Program-made: the position numbers and the translations under genes
Shown: piece after piece, positions 7,380-14,281 of the stretch
Position numbering within the stretch: the stretch's first letter is position 1
Layout: every line of letters starts with the position of its first letter
The notes under the pieces: model-generated
What the model was told of the DNA's origin: nothing
The model's input: only the letters and a program-made list of their open reading frames with translations
Databases searched by the model: none
Assembly: GCA_027080445.1 (NCBI GenBank)
Contig: JALWRY010000262.1
Location: 1-19,368, forward strand
Length of the DNA stretch: 19,368 nt
From: Thiohalobacter sp.
Lineage (GTDB): Bacteria; Pseudomonadota; Gammaproteobacteria; DSM-19610
Reading direction: 5' to 3'

Positions 7380-7386
7380 GGTTGTT

Positions 7387-7462
7387 TGGTGGGTCGTATA
7401 GGATTCGAACCTATGACCAATTGGTTAAAAGCCAACTGCTCTACCAACTGAGCTAACGACCC
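7387..7462 (-). tRNA. tRNA-Lys (anticodon UUU)
   Basis: Reading the minus strand from 7462, the 76-base cloverleaf begins GGGTCGT, has the D-arm TAGCTCAGTTGGTAGAGCA, the anticodon loop CTTTTAA with anticodon TTT, the T-loop GGTTCGAATCC and a 3' ACGACCC paired with the 5' end. The 3' CCA is encoded (7387-7389). Its 3' end faces the sox cluster. From memory, Pseudomonas aeruginosa also has tRNA-Lys directly after tol-pal-queE-queC, where it serves as an island insertion site. Confidence 0.98.
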
Positions 7463-7477
7463 GTTTGGAACGCGGGG

Positions 7478-7505
7478 ATGATACCGGACACGGAGAAAAT
7501 GGCAA
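7478..7505 (-). promoter_or_regulatory. Promoter of tRNA-Lys
   Basis: On the minus strand TTGCCA (7500-7505), 16 bases and TATCAT (7478-7483) match consensus at 5 of 6 positions each. A GC-rich discriminator (ccccgcg) follows, as in stringently controlled stable-RNA promoters. The -10 element lies 15 bases before the tRNA 5' end. Confidence 0.72.
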
Positions 7506-7549
7506 GCCTGCGCACTTGAAACAGGCTCGCCCGTCAACAGGATACTTGA

Positions 7550-8815
7550 TCAAACGGCTTCGAGTCGCCGTAGCGCCTTGGGCAGCAAGTGCATATCGAC
7601 CAGTGCGGTCAGCAGTGCTGCGATAAAACTGGCATCCGCCTCATAAACCATCTTGTAGTACTGGATTTTCATGGTCAGGGCGCTGCCCAGAACGATACCG
7701 GCAAAGGCGATAAACGACCCGAGCGCCAGCGTGGAGATACCGGTAATGCCCTGACCGATGGTGCAACCCAGGCCCAGCACGCCACCGAAGCCCATGAAAA
7801 TGGCGCCGGTAACATGGTTGAGAAAATCCCTGAAGGAGGCAAACCACTCAAAACGGAAACTGCGGCTCAACAATGACCAGAGCAGTGAGCCCAGAATCAC
7901 CCCGGCCACTGCCATCACACCGAAGGTCAGATAGGCGGAATTAAACCCGGATACGGAATACCCGGCCGTTTGCCCCATGGGATTGATGAAGGTAAAGGAC
8001 TGTGGCATCAGTGGCCGGGTATCGGCCGGCTTGCCGGCGTCCGATTCCGCGAGAAAGTCCCACTGCTGGGCATAGGAACGCAGGGTGTACTGGTCACCAT
8101 CGATGTCGATCTGTACATTGCTGGTGACATACCAGGCGGCCAACACGGCCAGACCCACGGCCAGCCCTCCCAGTACGTTGTCGAACCTGCCACGGAAATC
8201 ACGCGACCTGAAGGCAATGAACAGCAGCAATACACCCAGCGCGCCACCGATCACCAGGCGCGCCGTAGCCGCACCGTCGCTGCCGGCCACCAGCGTGCCA
8301 AGATCCTGGCTGGAACCCAGATCAATGGCCAGCGGGCGAATCCAGTTGTAGAAAAGTACCGTAAACAGTGTCTGGTCCGAGCCCGGAAACGGGTTGACCA
8401 TGAAATAGGCAATCACCGCAATGACCGCGAATACCAGGATAGATTTGAGATTGCCCCCGCCTATGCGCACCAGGCACTTGTTGCCACAACCGCTGGCCAG
8501 CGTCATGCCAATGCCGAACATAATGCCCCCCAGCAGATTCTCGGCCCAGATCAACTGGGACCCGCGGTAGGGCGGATAGGTTGTAGCCGCGTTGACCAGC
8601 CCGTAGTGCTCAAGCGCCGTCACCCCCAGCAAGGCAATGGCAATGGCGAACAACCAGGCGCGAAAACGCCCGGTATCACCCATATTGACCCAGTCGGACA
8701 CGGCGCCCATGGTGCAAAAATTGGTTTTATTGACAATAGCGCCCATCAGCAGCGCAATGCCAAAAATGGCCCAGAGGAAAAAAGACTGGGCGGAAGCAAA
8801 ACTGTCAAACGTCAT
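7550..8815 (-). CDS. YeeE/YedE (TsuA-type) membrane protein, probable thiosulfate or sulfur-compound transporter
   Basis: The 421-residue integral membrane protein has about nine or more hydrophobic segments in two homologous halves and a polar insert near residues 233-290. Cysteines in family positions line the likely pore: Cys34 in KTNFCTMG, Cys110 and Cys114 in ASGCGNKC, and Cys351 in GLGCTIGQG. In the characterised YeeE/TsuA, three such cysteines relay thiosulfate into the cytoplasm. TusA genes are often linked to these transporters, and one lies 6 kb away here. The ribosome site AGAGGA (8825-8830) is nine bases before ATG. It starts 27 bases after queC, so it is probably transcribed from the tol-que side. 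The substrate (thiosulfate or another sulfur species) is inferred. Confidence 0.85.
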   Translation of the reverse strand: MTFDSFASAQSFFLWAIFGIALLMGAIVNKTNFCTMGAVSDWVNMGDTGRFRAWLFAIAIALLGVTALEHYGLVNAATTYPPYRGSQLIWAENLLGGIMFGIGMTLASGCGNKCLVRIGGGNLKSILVFAVIAVIAYFMVNPFPGSDQTLFTVLFYNWIRPLAIDLGSSQDLGTLVAGSDGAATARLVIGGALGVLLLFIAFRSRDFRGRFDNVLGGLAVGLAVLAAWYVTSNVQIDIDGDQYTLRSYAQQWDFLAESDAGKPADTRPLMPQSFTFINPMGQTAGYSVSGFNSAYLTFGVMAVAGVILGSLLWSLLSRSFRFEWFASFRDFLNHVTGAIFMGFGGVLGLGCTIGQGITGISTLALGSFIAFAGIVLGSALTMKIQYYKMVYEADASFIAALLTALVDMHLLPKALRRLEAV

Positions 8816-8842
8816 AGCGGGACGTCCTCTGACTGAAATCGA

Positions 8843-9529
8843 TCATGACTGGTAGCAGGTAGGATCATCCACTCCCGCCGCTGCAAAACCGGCAGCGCGC
8901 AAGCGGCAGGAATCACATTTTCCGCAAGCCCGACCCGCCGCATCAGCGGCGTAGCAGGACACCGTCAGCCCGTAATCTACACCAAGCCGGGTTCCGGTAC
9001 GGATAATGTCCGCCTTGCTCAGATCAATAAGCGGGGCGCGTACCTGAAAAACACCACCCTCGACACCTGCCCGGGTAGCTAGACGACAAAGACGCTGGAA
9101 CGCCTCGATATATTCCGGCCGACAATCCGGGTAGCCAGAATAATCGACGGCATTGACCCCGATAAACAGATCCCGGGCGCCCAGTACCTCGGCCCAGGCC
9201 AGCGCCAGCGAGAGAAAAATCGTATTGCGGGCAGGCACATAGGTAACCGGTATACCTTCGATAGGCTGTTCCGGCACAGCAATATTCCTGTCGGTCAGCG
9301 CAGACCCGCCAAACGCACCGAGGTCCAGGGGTATTATCTTGTGCTCCACCACGCCCAGGGCGCCGGCCACACGTTTTGCCGCTTGCAGCTCCGCATGGTG
9401 CCGCTGCCCGTAATCCAGGCTCAGCGCATGGCATTCGAAGCCCTGTTCACGCGCCAGCGCCAGCACAGTGGCAGAATCCAGTCCGCCGGACAACAGGACC
9501 ACCGCCCTGCGCTCAACGTCCTGGCTCAT
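8843..9529 (-). CDS. queC: QueC, 7-cyano-7-deazaguanine (preQ0) synthase
   Basis: The 228-residue protein opens with the PP-loop ATP-binding motif SGGLDS (residues 14-19) and has the QueC segments SLDYGQRH, VPARNTIFLSLALAWAE and YSGYPDCRPEYIEAF. Four zinc-binding cysteines follow near the C-terminus (Cys192, Cys202, Cys205, Cys208). It converts 7-carboxy-7-deazaguanine, the QueE product, to preQ0 using ATP and ammonia, in the queuosine pathway. ATG 9529 is chosen because homology begins just after it and it overlaps the queE stop by 17 bases, implying translational coupling. A longer in-frame start at 9706 would add 59 unrelated residues read antisense-like over queE and is rejected. Confidence 0.96.
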   Translation of the reverse strand: MSQDVERRAVVLLSGGLDSATVLALAREQGFECHALSLDYGQRHHAELQAAKRVAGALGVVEHKIIPLDLGAFGGSALTDRNIAVPEQPIEGIPVTYVPARNTIFLSLALAWAEVLGARDLFIGVNAVDYSGYPDCRPEYIEAFQRLCRLATRAGVEGGVFQVRAPLIDLSKADIIRTGTRLGVDYGLTVSCYAADAAGRACGKCDSCRLRAAGFAAAGVDDPTCYQS

Positions 9530-10190
9530 CGCCCCACAGGATCTTGTGTAACTGAAGCTGGAAACGCACCGGCAAGCGGTCCTCCAGTATCCATTCCGCC
9601 AGCTCGGTGGCATCCTGCTGACCGGAAACGGGGGAGAACAGGATTTCGCAGCGACCGGCAATGCGCTGCTGCTCCATAATCTGGCGCGCCCACAGGTAAT
9701 CGTCACGGTTGCAGATCACGAATTTCACCTGGTCGCGTGGCGTCAGGTAGCCGAGGTTTTCAAAGTGGTTCTTATCGACTTCCCCGGAGCCCGGGGTTTT
9801 GAGGTCCATCACTTTCATCACGCGCGGGTCGACCTGGCTGACATCCAGCGCACCGCTGGTTTCGAGCGAGACCTGGTAGCCGGCGTCACACAGGCGTTCC
9901 AGCAACAGCAGACAGGCCGGCTGCGCCAGCGGTTCGCCGCCTGTCACCGTCACATGCTGCACCTGGTAACGCGCCACCCGGGCCACCACATCGTTGGTCG
10001 CCATGTATTCCCCGCCCCGGAACGCATACTCGGTATCGCAGTACTGGCAACGCAGCGGGCAACCGGTCAGGCGAACAAATACCGTCGGCAGTCCCACAGT
10101 GGTTGACTCCCCCTGCAGGGAAACAAATACCTCACTGACGCGCAGCCGTTCGGCCAGCTGGTGTGAGGATGTGTGAGGCAGTGGCTTCAT
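9513..10190 (-). CDS. queE: QueE, 7-carboxy-7-deazaguanine synthase
   Basis: The 225-residue radical-SAM enzyme has the cluster motif CPLRCQYC (Cys44, Cys48, Cys51), preceded by VSLQGESTTVGLPTVFVRLTG, the QueE substrate region. HVTVTGGEPL is the SAM-binding GGE motif, and SLETSGALD follows. It contracts the ring of 6-carboxytetrahydropterin to the deazaguanine. QueD and the GTP cyclohydrolase are not in the window. It lies 30 bases after cpoB and overlaps queC, so the queuosine pair is appended to the Tol-Pal operon. No strong ribosome site precedes the ATG (only gtaaga). Confidence 0.95.
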   Translation of the reverse strand: MKPLPHTSSHQLAERLRVSEVFVSLQGESTTVGLPTVFVRLTGCPLRCQYCDTEYAFRGGEYMATNDVVARVARYQVQHVTVTGGEPLAQPACLLLLERLCDAGYQVSLETSGALDVSQVDPRVMKVMDLKTPGSGEVDKNHFENLGYLTPRDQVKFVICNRDDYLWARQIMEQQRIAGRCEILFSPVSGQQDATELAEWILEDRLPVRFQLQLHKILWGDEPGR

Positions 10191-10220
10191 GACGCTATCT
10201 TACCATCAATGCCACGATAG

Positions 10221-11060
10221 CTACTTTGCCGGGATATGCCCCTCCCGCTTCATGCGATCCAGCCTTTCCTGCGCCAGCTTTGCGGTCGAGGTGCCCGGGA
10301 AACGCCTGACCACCTGCCCCAGCATCTGTGCAGCGTCCTTCCAGGCTTTCAGTTCATAGTGACTGTAACCCATTTTCAGCATTGCACCGGGGACCTTGGG
10401 GCTGTCCGGGTAGTCCTTCAACAAGGCCCCGAATTCTTTCAGCGCCGTCCTGAAATCCCGCGTAACGTAGTAAACCTCACCCAGCCAGTACTGTGCATTG
10501 TCAGCGTAACGGCTGCCCGGGTATTGCTTCAGGAACCCGCGAAAGGCGGCAGCGGCTTCGTCGTAGCGCAGTTCATTCAATATCGCCAGCGCCTTATCGT
10601 AAGCCTTGCGTTCGGCCGCCGGGTCCAGCGCCGGCACGGGTGCAGGCGACGGTGTGCCGGCAGCCGGCGTTGTCACAGAAGGCGCCTGACGGCCTGTCAT
10701 AACCGGCGGTTTGATTGCACCGGCCGGCGGGGTGCTCCCGGCGCCCGCAGCAGGCGCTGATCCTGCCGCCTGTACACCCGCAGTCTCCAGACGGTGCAGG
10801 CGACGGTCGATGTCAACGTACAGGTCACGCTGGCGCTTTTTCAGGCTTTCCATCCGGTGCGCCTGCACTTCCAGTTCACCGCGCAACTGCTGTGTCTGTT
10901 TTTGCAGCGAAGACACCTGCTCAAACAAGTCCACCAGACCCCGGCTGTCCAGCTTGCGCTCCAGCTGCTGGATACGGGTTTCCAGTTCGGCCTTGCTGAC
11001 CGACCAGGCCGGCGCTGCGAACAGCAAGCCGGCCACAAGCATGCCCCTAGTGACCCACAT
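10221..11060 (-). CDS. cpoB: CpoB/YbgF, Tol-Pal associated periplasmic TPR protein
   Basis: The 279-residue protein has an N-terminal signal peptide (hydrophobic residues 7-18), then a coiled coil of about residues 24-95 that trimerises in E. coli CpoB (LETRIQQLERKLDSRG; LEVQAHRMESLKKRQRD). A Pro/Ala/Gly-rich linker (about 96-150) and TPR-like repeats follow (AYDKALAILNELRYDEA; YPGSRYADNAQYWLGEVYY; YPDSPKVPGAMLKMGYSHYEL). CpoB coordinates outer-membrane constriction with PBP1B during division. ATG 11060 overlaps the pal stop by 14 bases and gives the signal peptide a positive charge. A second ATG at 11042 directly after the pal stop cannot be excluded. Confidence 0.93.
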   Translation of the reverse strand: MWVTRGMLVAGLLFAAPAWSVSKAELETRIQQLERKLDSRGLVDLFEQVSSLQKQTQQLRGELEVQAHRMESLKKRQRDLYVDIDRRLHRLETAGVQAAGSAPAAGAGSTPPAGAIKPPVMTGRQAPSVTTPAAGTPSPAPVPALDPAAERKAYDKALAILNELRYDEAAAAFRGFLKQYPGSRYADNAQYWLGEVYYVTRDFRTALKEFGALLKDYPDSPKVPGAMLKMGYSHYELKAWKDAAQMLGQVVRRFPGTSTAKLAQERLDRMKREGHIPAK

Positions 11061-11589
11061 AGACCAGTTCCACGCGACGGTTCATGCTCCAGGCGGATTC
11101 ATCGTGCCCTTCGACAGCCGGTTTTTCCTCGCCGTAGCTCACCGTGGTGATTTGTTGCGGGGAGACACCCTGAAATTCAAGCATGCGGCGTACCGCCTGG
11201 GCGCGGCGTTCGCCCAGCGCAATATTGTATTCACGCGAACCACGTTCGTCGGTATGACCCTCGACCGAAACCTTGACATCCGGGTGGGCGGACAGGAATG
11301 CCGCGTGTGCTGCGATCAACTCACGGTCCGGTTCCGCGACTTCATCGCTGTCGAAGGCGAAGTAGATCACACGTTGCGACAAGGGGCTGTTGGGATCGGA
11401 CAGGGATTCGATACTCAGGTCGCCGTAGTCGGAAACGCCACTTGTGGTTGCCCCTTCATCTGCACCGGCAACATTCCCGTTGCCATGATCCTCCACGGCA
11501 ACCCCGCCTTCCTTGCTACCACCCGTCGAGCTGCATGCCGCCAGCCAGCCGAGCACGGCCGTTATCACCAGAAGTTTGATCAGTTTCAT
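11047..11589 (-). CDS. pal: Pal, peptidoglycan-associated lipoprotein
   Basis: The 180-residue protein has a lipoprotein signal with LAAC and Cys19 as acylation site; Ser follows, which is compatible with outer-membrane sorting. A Gly/Ser-rich linker leads to an OmpA-like domain at about residues 70-180. VEGHTDERGSREYNIALGER contains the peptidoglycan-binding residues, and SMNRRVELVY is the typical end. Pal binds peptidoglycan and TolB and holds the outer membrane to the wall. The ribosome site AAAGGAG (11598-11604) is eight bases upstream of ATG. It follows tolB by 34 bases and overlaps cpoB. Confidence 0.97.
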   Translation of the reverse strand: MKLIKLLVITAVLGWLAACSSTGGSKEGGVAVEDHGNGNVAGADEGATTSGVSDYGDLSIESLSDPNSPLSQRVIYFAFDSDEVAEPDRELIAAHAAFLSAHPDVKVSVEGHTDERGSREYNIALGERRAQAVRRMLEFQGVSPQQITTVSYGEEKPAVEGHDESAWSMNRRVELVYVGH

Positions 11590-11623
11590 TTGTTACGCTC
11601 CTTTGCCAAATTTTAAATCGATT

Positions 11624-12916
11624 CTACGGAGACCAGACCGGCTCCCTCACATCACCTTTCTGCACACTCAGACGCTGACGAAAACGGCCATCACTCGATA
11701 CGGCCGCCAGTACACCACGATGCCCGGCCTCGGTGGCATAGATAATCATGCTGCCATTCGGCGCAAAGCTGGGTGACTCATCCAGCTTGCCGTCGCTCAC
11801 GACATGGAACAGACCACTGTCGAGATCCAGTACGGCAATGCGATAACGTCCACCTTCACCATTGACCATCGCCAGGTGTCGACCATCCGGTGAAAAATCG
11901 GCGCTGGCATTGTAGCTGCCTTCAAAGGTCAGGCGTTTTGCCTGACCGCCGGCAGACGACATCCGGTAAAGCTGTGGACTGCCGCCGCGGTCAGAGGTAA
12001 ATACCAGGCTTTTCCCGTCGGGCGACCAGACCGGCTCGGTATCGATAGCCGGGCCGAATGTCAGGCGTTTCAGATGACCGTCTTTCAGGCGCAGCACATA
12101 GATTTCCGGGTTACCGTCGCGTGACAGCGTCAGCGCCAACCGGCTGCCGTCCGGTGACCAGGCGGGCGCGCCGTTAATACCGGTAAACCCCGCCACCTTG
12201 CGGCGCTTGCCGCTACCGGTATCCTGGATGTAAATCGAGGCCCGGCGTTTTTCAAACGAGACGTACGCCAGTTGACGACCATCCGGCGACCAGGCCGGCG
12301 ACATCAATGGCTGACGGGAGGTCAGCAGGGTGCGGGCATTAAACCCGTCGCTGTCTGCGAGCAGCAGGCGATATTCCTTGTAGCCGGCTTTTTTATCGAC
12401 TTCCACGTAGGCGATGTGGGTGGCAAACGCGCCCGGCTCACCGGTGAGTTTCTGGTAGATCATATCGCTGATGCGGTGCGCCACGTAGCGTAACTGGGCG
12501 GCCGTGGCGGGAATACTGTGACCGGTGATCTGGCGCCCGCGATAGACGTCGAACAGGCGGAACTGGATACGGTACTTGTCCGTACCGGCGGTCTCGACCT
12601 TGCCAATCACCAGGTTATCCACGCCCAGCGTCCGCCAGTCCTGGAAACGCACCTGTTTGACCTCGGAAGGTTTCGACAGCATGTCACGTTCGTCCAGTGG
12701 CGCAAAACGGCCACTGCGCGCCAGGTCGGCCGCGATAATGCCGGACACATCCTGCGGGGGCGGGTAACGGTTATTGCTGATATCGAACGGCACCACGGCA
12801 ATCGGCGCAGCACCCTCCATGCCCCGGGTGATTTCAATGGTCAGTGCCGCCTGCGCCAGGCCCGTGAACAACATCGACAAAACAAACAGCAGGTTTATAC
12901 AGATTTTTCTTTTCAT
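11624..12916 (-). CDS. tolB: TolB, periplasmic beta-propeller of the Tol-Pal system
   Basis: The 430-residue protein has a signal peptide (MKRK, hydrophobic core, cleavage near AQA-ALT). An N-terminal alpha/beta domain (about 25-165, PIAVVPFDISNNR) precedes a six-bladed propeller whose blades repeat SPDG: WSPDGRQLAYVSFEKRR, WSPDGSRLALTLSRDG, WSPDGKSLVFTSDRGG and FSPDGRHLAMVNG. TolB binds Pal and the TolA C-terminal domain. Its ATG overlaps the tolA stop in an ATGA arrangement, showing coupled translation. Length is equal to that of the E. coli protein. Confidence 0.97.
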   Translation of the reverse strand: MKRKICINLLFVLSMLFTGLAQAALTIEITRGMEGAAPIAVVPFDISNNRYPPPQDVSGIIAADLARSGRFAPLDERDMLSKPSEVKQVRFQDWRTLGVDNLVIGKVETAGTDKYRIQFRLFDVYRGRQITGHSIPATAAQLRYVAHRISDMIYQKLTGEPGAFATHIAYVEVDKKAGYKEYRLLLADSDGFNARTLLTSRQPLMSPAWSPDGRQLAYVSFEKRRASIYIQDTGSGKRRKVAGFTGINGAPAWSPDGSRLALTLSRDGNPEIYVLRLKDGHLKRLTFGPAIDTEPVWSPDGKSLVFTSDRGGSPQLYRMSSAGGQAKRLTFEGSYNASADFSPDGRHLAMVNGEGGRYRIAVLDLDSGLFHVVSDGKLDESPSFAPNGSMIIYATEAGHRGVLAAVSSDGRFRQRLSVQKGDVREPVWSP

Positions 12917-13818
12917 GAATCAGGATTGAACTCGAACGTGATTGAACGGAATTTTTCCATAACCTCGGGGTCCTTCGGCACGGGCAGCGGCGAAGCCCTG
13001 AACACGGCCGCTTCCACGGACCGGTCAAAGGCTTCGTTACCACTGCCACGCACAATTTTTACATCCACCACCTCACCCCCGGGGATCAACCTGACATTTA
13101 CGCTACACGACAGGCTGGCGTTACTGCCGGACGGGCGGATCCAGCTTCGCTGGACCTTCTCCTTGATGTACAGGCCGTACTGGTCAACTATACGCTGCAT
13201 TGCCGATTCGCGCTGCGCACGCAGACGCTCCTGCTCGGCGGCAAGACGTTCGCGCATTTCACGTTCAGCCGCCGCCTTCTTGCGCGCCTCCTCGGCCCTG
13301 CGTTGCTTCTCTGCCTCGGCTTTCCGGCGGGCTTCCTCGGCCTTGCGTTGCTTCTCTGCGAGCGCCTTCTTGCGCGCAGCTTCTGCCCGGCGCTTTTTCT
13401 CCGCCTCGGCCTTTTTTTTCTGTTCGGCCCTGCGGCGTTTTTCCGCCTCGGCTTTCTTGTGCGCCATTGCCGCCTGGCGACGCTTTTCGGCTTCCGCTTT
13501 TTTCTTCTGCTCGGCCTTGCGGCGTTTATCCGCCTCGGCTTTTCGACGGGCTTCCTCGACCTTGCGCTGCTTCTCTGCGAGCGCCTTCTTGCGCGCGGCT
13601 TCCGCCTGCCGCTGTTTCAGCCGCCGGGCTTCCTCAAGCTGCTTTTTGTGCTCAATCTCGGCATCCAGCCGGTGCGCATCGATGGCCACCGCCTGTATCG
13701 GCGCCGGTTTGCGCGCAATGCTGGGCGCAGGACTCCAGTCCAGACTGAACACCAGCACGGCCAGCAGCGCCAGGTGCGCAAGCACAGCATAGACAACAGA
13801 ACGCGGGGATTCGCGCAA
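12913..13818 (-). CDS. tolA: TolA, inner-membrane to outer-membrane coupling protein
   Basis: TolA has one membrane span near the start (VYAVLAHLALLAVLVFSL, containing the conserved His), a charged Ala/Lys/Glu/Arg helical domain of about residues 55-200, and a TonB-like C-terminal domain (YIKEKVQRSWIRPSG; VRLIPGGEVVDVKIVRGSG). It transmits force from TolQR to TolB/Pal. With the TTG at 13818 it has 301 residues, but no ribosome site precedes that codon. No ATG or GTG exists between it and an in-frame stop at 13867-13869. AGGAGG at 13845-13850 points instead to ATT at 13839-13837, one base after the tolR stop, giving 308 residues and the N-terminus RELLRFLRESPR. The true start is therefore unsettled. 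Confidence 0.94.
   Translation of the reverse strand: MRESPRSVVYAVLAHLALLAVLVFSLDWSPAPSIARKPAPIQAVAIDAHRLDAEIEHKKQLEEARRLKQRQAEAARKKALAEKQRKVEEARRKAEADKRRKAEQKKKAEAEKRRQAAMAHKKAEAEKRRRAEQKKKAEAEKKRRAEAARKKALAEKQRKAEEARRKAEAEKQRRAEEARKKAAAEREMRERLAAEQERLRAQRESAMQRIVDQYGLYIKEKVQRSWIRPSGSNASLSCSVNVRLIPGGEVVDVKIVRGSGNEAFDRSVEAAVFRASPLPVPKDPEVMEKFRSITFEFNPDS
13313..13612 (-). repeat. Internal direct repeats in tolA
   Basis: Two near-identical segments of about 81 bases (13313-13393 and 13532-13612) stand 219 bases (73 codons) apart in the same frame. Both encode a version of ARKKALAEKQRK followed by EEARRKAEA. Between them are shorter repeats encoding AEQKKKAEAEKRR. The repeats build the long helical domain II of TolA and suggest growth by in-frame duplication. 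Confidence 0.7.
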
Positions 13819-13840
13819 AAATCGTAACAGTTCGCGAATA

Positions 13841-14272
13841 TCAGCCTCCTTCTCCGGGCGGTTCCGTCACCAGCCCGACACGCTGTGCCCCGGCCTGTTG
13901 CAACAGCGACATCGCCTCTACCACCCGGCCATAGTCCACCCCGGCATCGCCCCGCACCAGCACGGCGGCGCCTGGCCGGCGCCGCAACACCACGCTGACG
14001 CGCGCAACCAGCGTATCCGCATCGATCGCCTGTTTGGGATCACCGCCTATATTGAGGAAAAACCGTCCTTTGGCATCCACACTCAGCACCAGCGGGTTTT
14101 TCTGCTCACCCGCCATCGGCTCGGCATTGGCCTGCGGCAGCTCGACTTCCACGCCCTGGTTCAGTAACGGCGCAGTAACCATGAAGATCACCAGCATCAC
14201 CAGCATGACATCAATGTAGGGCACGACATTGATATCTGCGATGGGGCGCTTGCGGGGACGCTGTCTGGCCAT
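13841..14272 (-). CDS. tolR: TolR, inner-membrane proton-channel subunit
   Basis: The 143-residue ExbD/TolR protein has a basic cytoplasmic start (MARQRPRKR) and a single membrane span whose DINVVPYIDVMLVMLVIF contains Asp21, equivalent to the essential proton-carrying Asp23 of E. coli TolR. A periplasmic dimerisation domain follows (KNPLVLSVDAKGRFFLN; VLVRGDAGVDYGRVVEAMSLL). With TolQ it converts the proton gradient into TolA movement. It lies nine bases after tolQ. Its last codons form the AGGAGG that probably serves tolA. Confidence 0.97.
   Translation of the reverse strand: MARQRPRKRPIADINVVPYIDVMLVMLVIFMVTAPLLNQGVEVELPQANAEPMAGEQKNPLVLSVDAKGRFFLNIGGDPKQAIDADTLVARVSVVLRRRPGAAVLVRGDAGVDYGRVVEAMSLLQQAGAQRVGLVTEPPGEGG
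13845..13850 (-). promoter_or_regulatory. Ribosome-binding site implying a non-standard tolA start
   Basis: AGGAGG on the minus strand lies inside the last tolR codons. Five bases downstream is ATT (13839-13837), in frame with tolA. The TTG at 13818 is 26 bases from this site, too far for normal initiation. A CTG at 13830-13828 would be 14 bases away. Confidence 0.55.
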
Positions 14273-14281
14273 AACAGGGAA

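Noticed and set aside
7387..7462. Attachment-site duplication of tRNA-Lys
   Set aside because: No second copy of the tRNA 3' end was found elsewhere in the window, so an island boundary cannot be marked.
7504..7527. Terminator of yeeE
   Set aside because: A 6-bp stem (agcctg/caggct) with a 12-base loop and only a weak T-rich tail after several bases; it overlaps the tRNA promoter -35 and is not convincing.
7970..8836. 288-codon open frame on the plus strand across yeeE
   Set aside because: It is polar, rich in Gln, Arg and His, lacks domains and is antisense to a well-supported membrane protein.
9530..9706. N-terminal extension of QueC
   Set aside because: The extra 59 residues overlap queE in another frame, have no family similarity, and the ATG at 9529 directly precedes the PP-loop domain.
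13260..13620. CRISPR-like repeats
   Set aside because: The repeats are in frame, imperfect and encode the TolA helical domain; there are no unique spacers of constant length.
12518..13792. 424-codon open frame on the plus strand across tolB and tolA
   Set aside because: Its low-complexity Ser/Ala/Arg/Phe stretches are the reverse reading of the TolA Lys/Glu/Ala repeats; tolA and tolB are clearly coding on the other strand.
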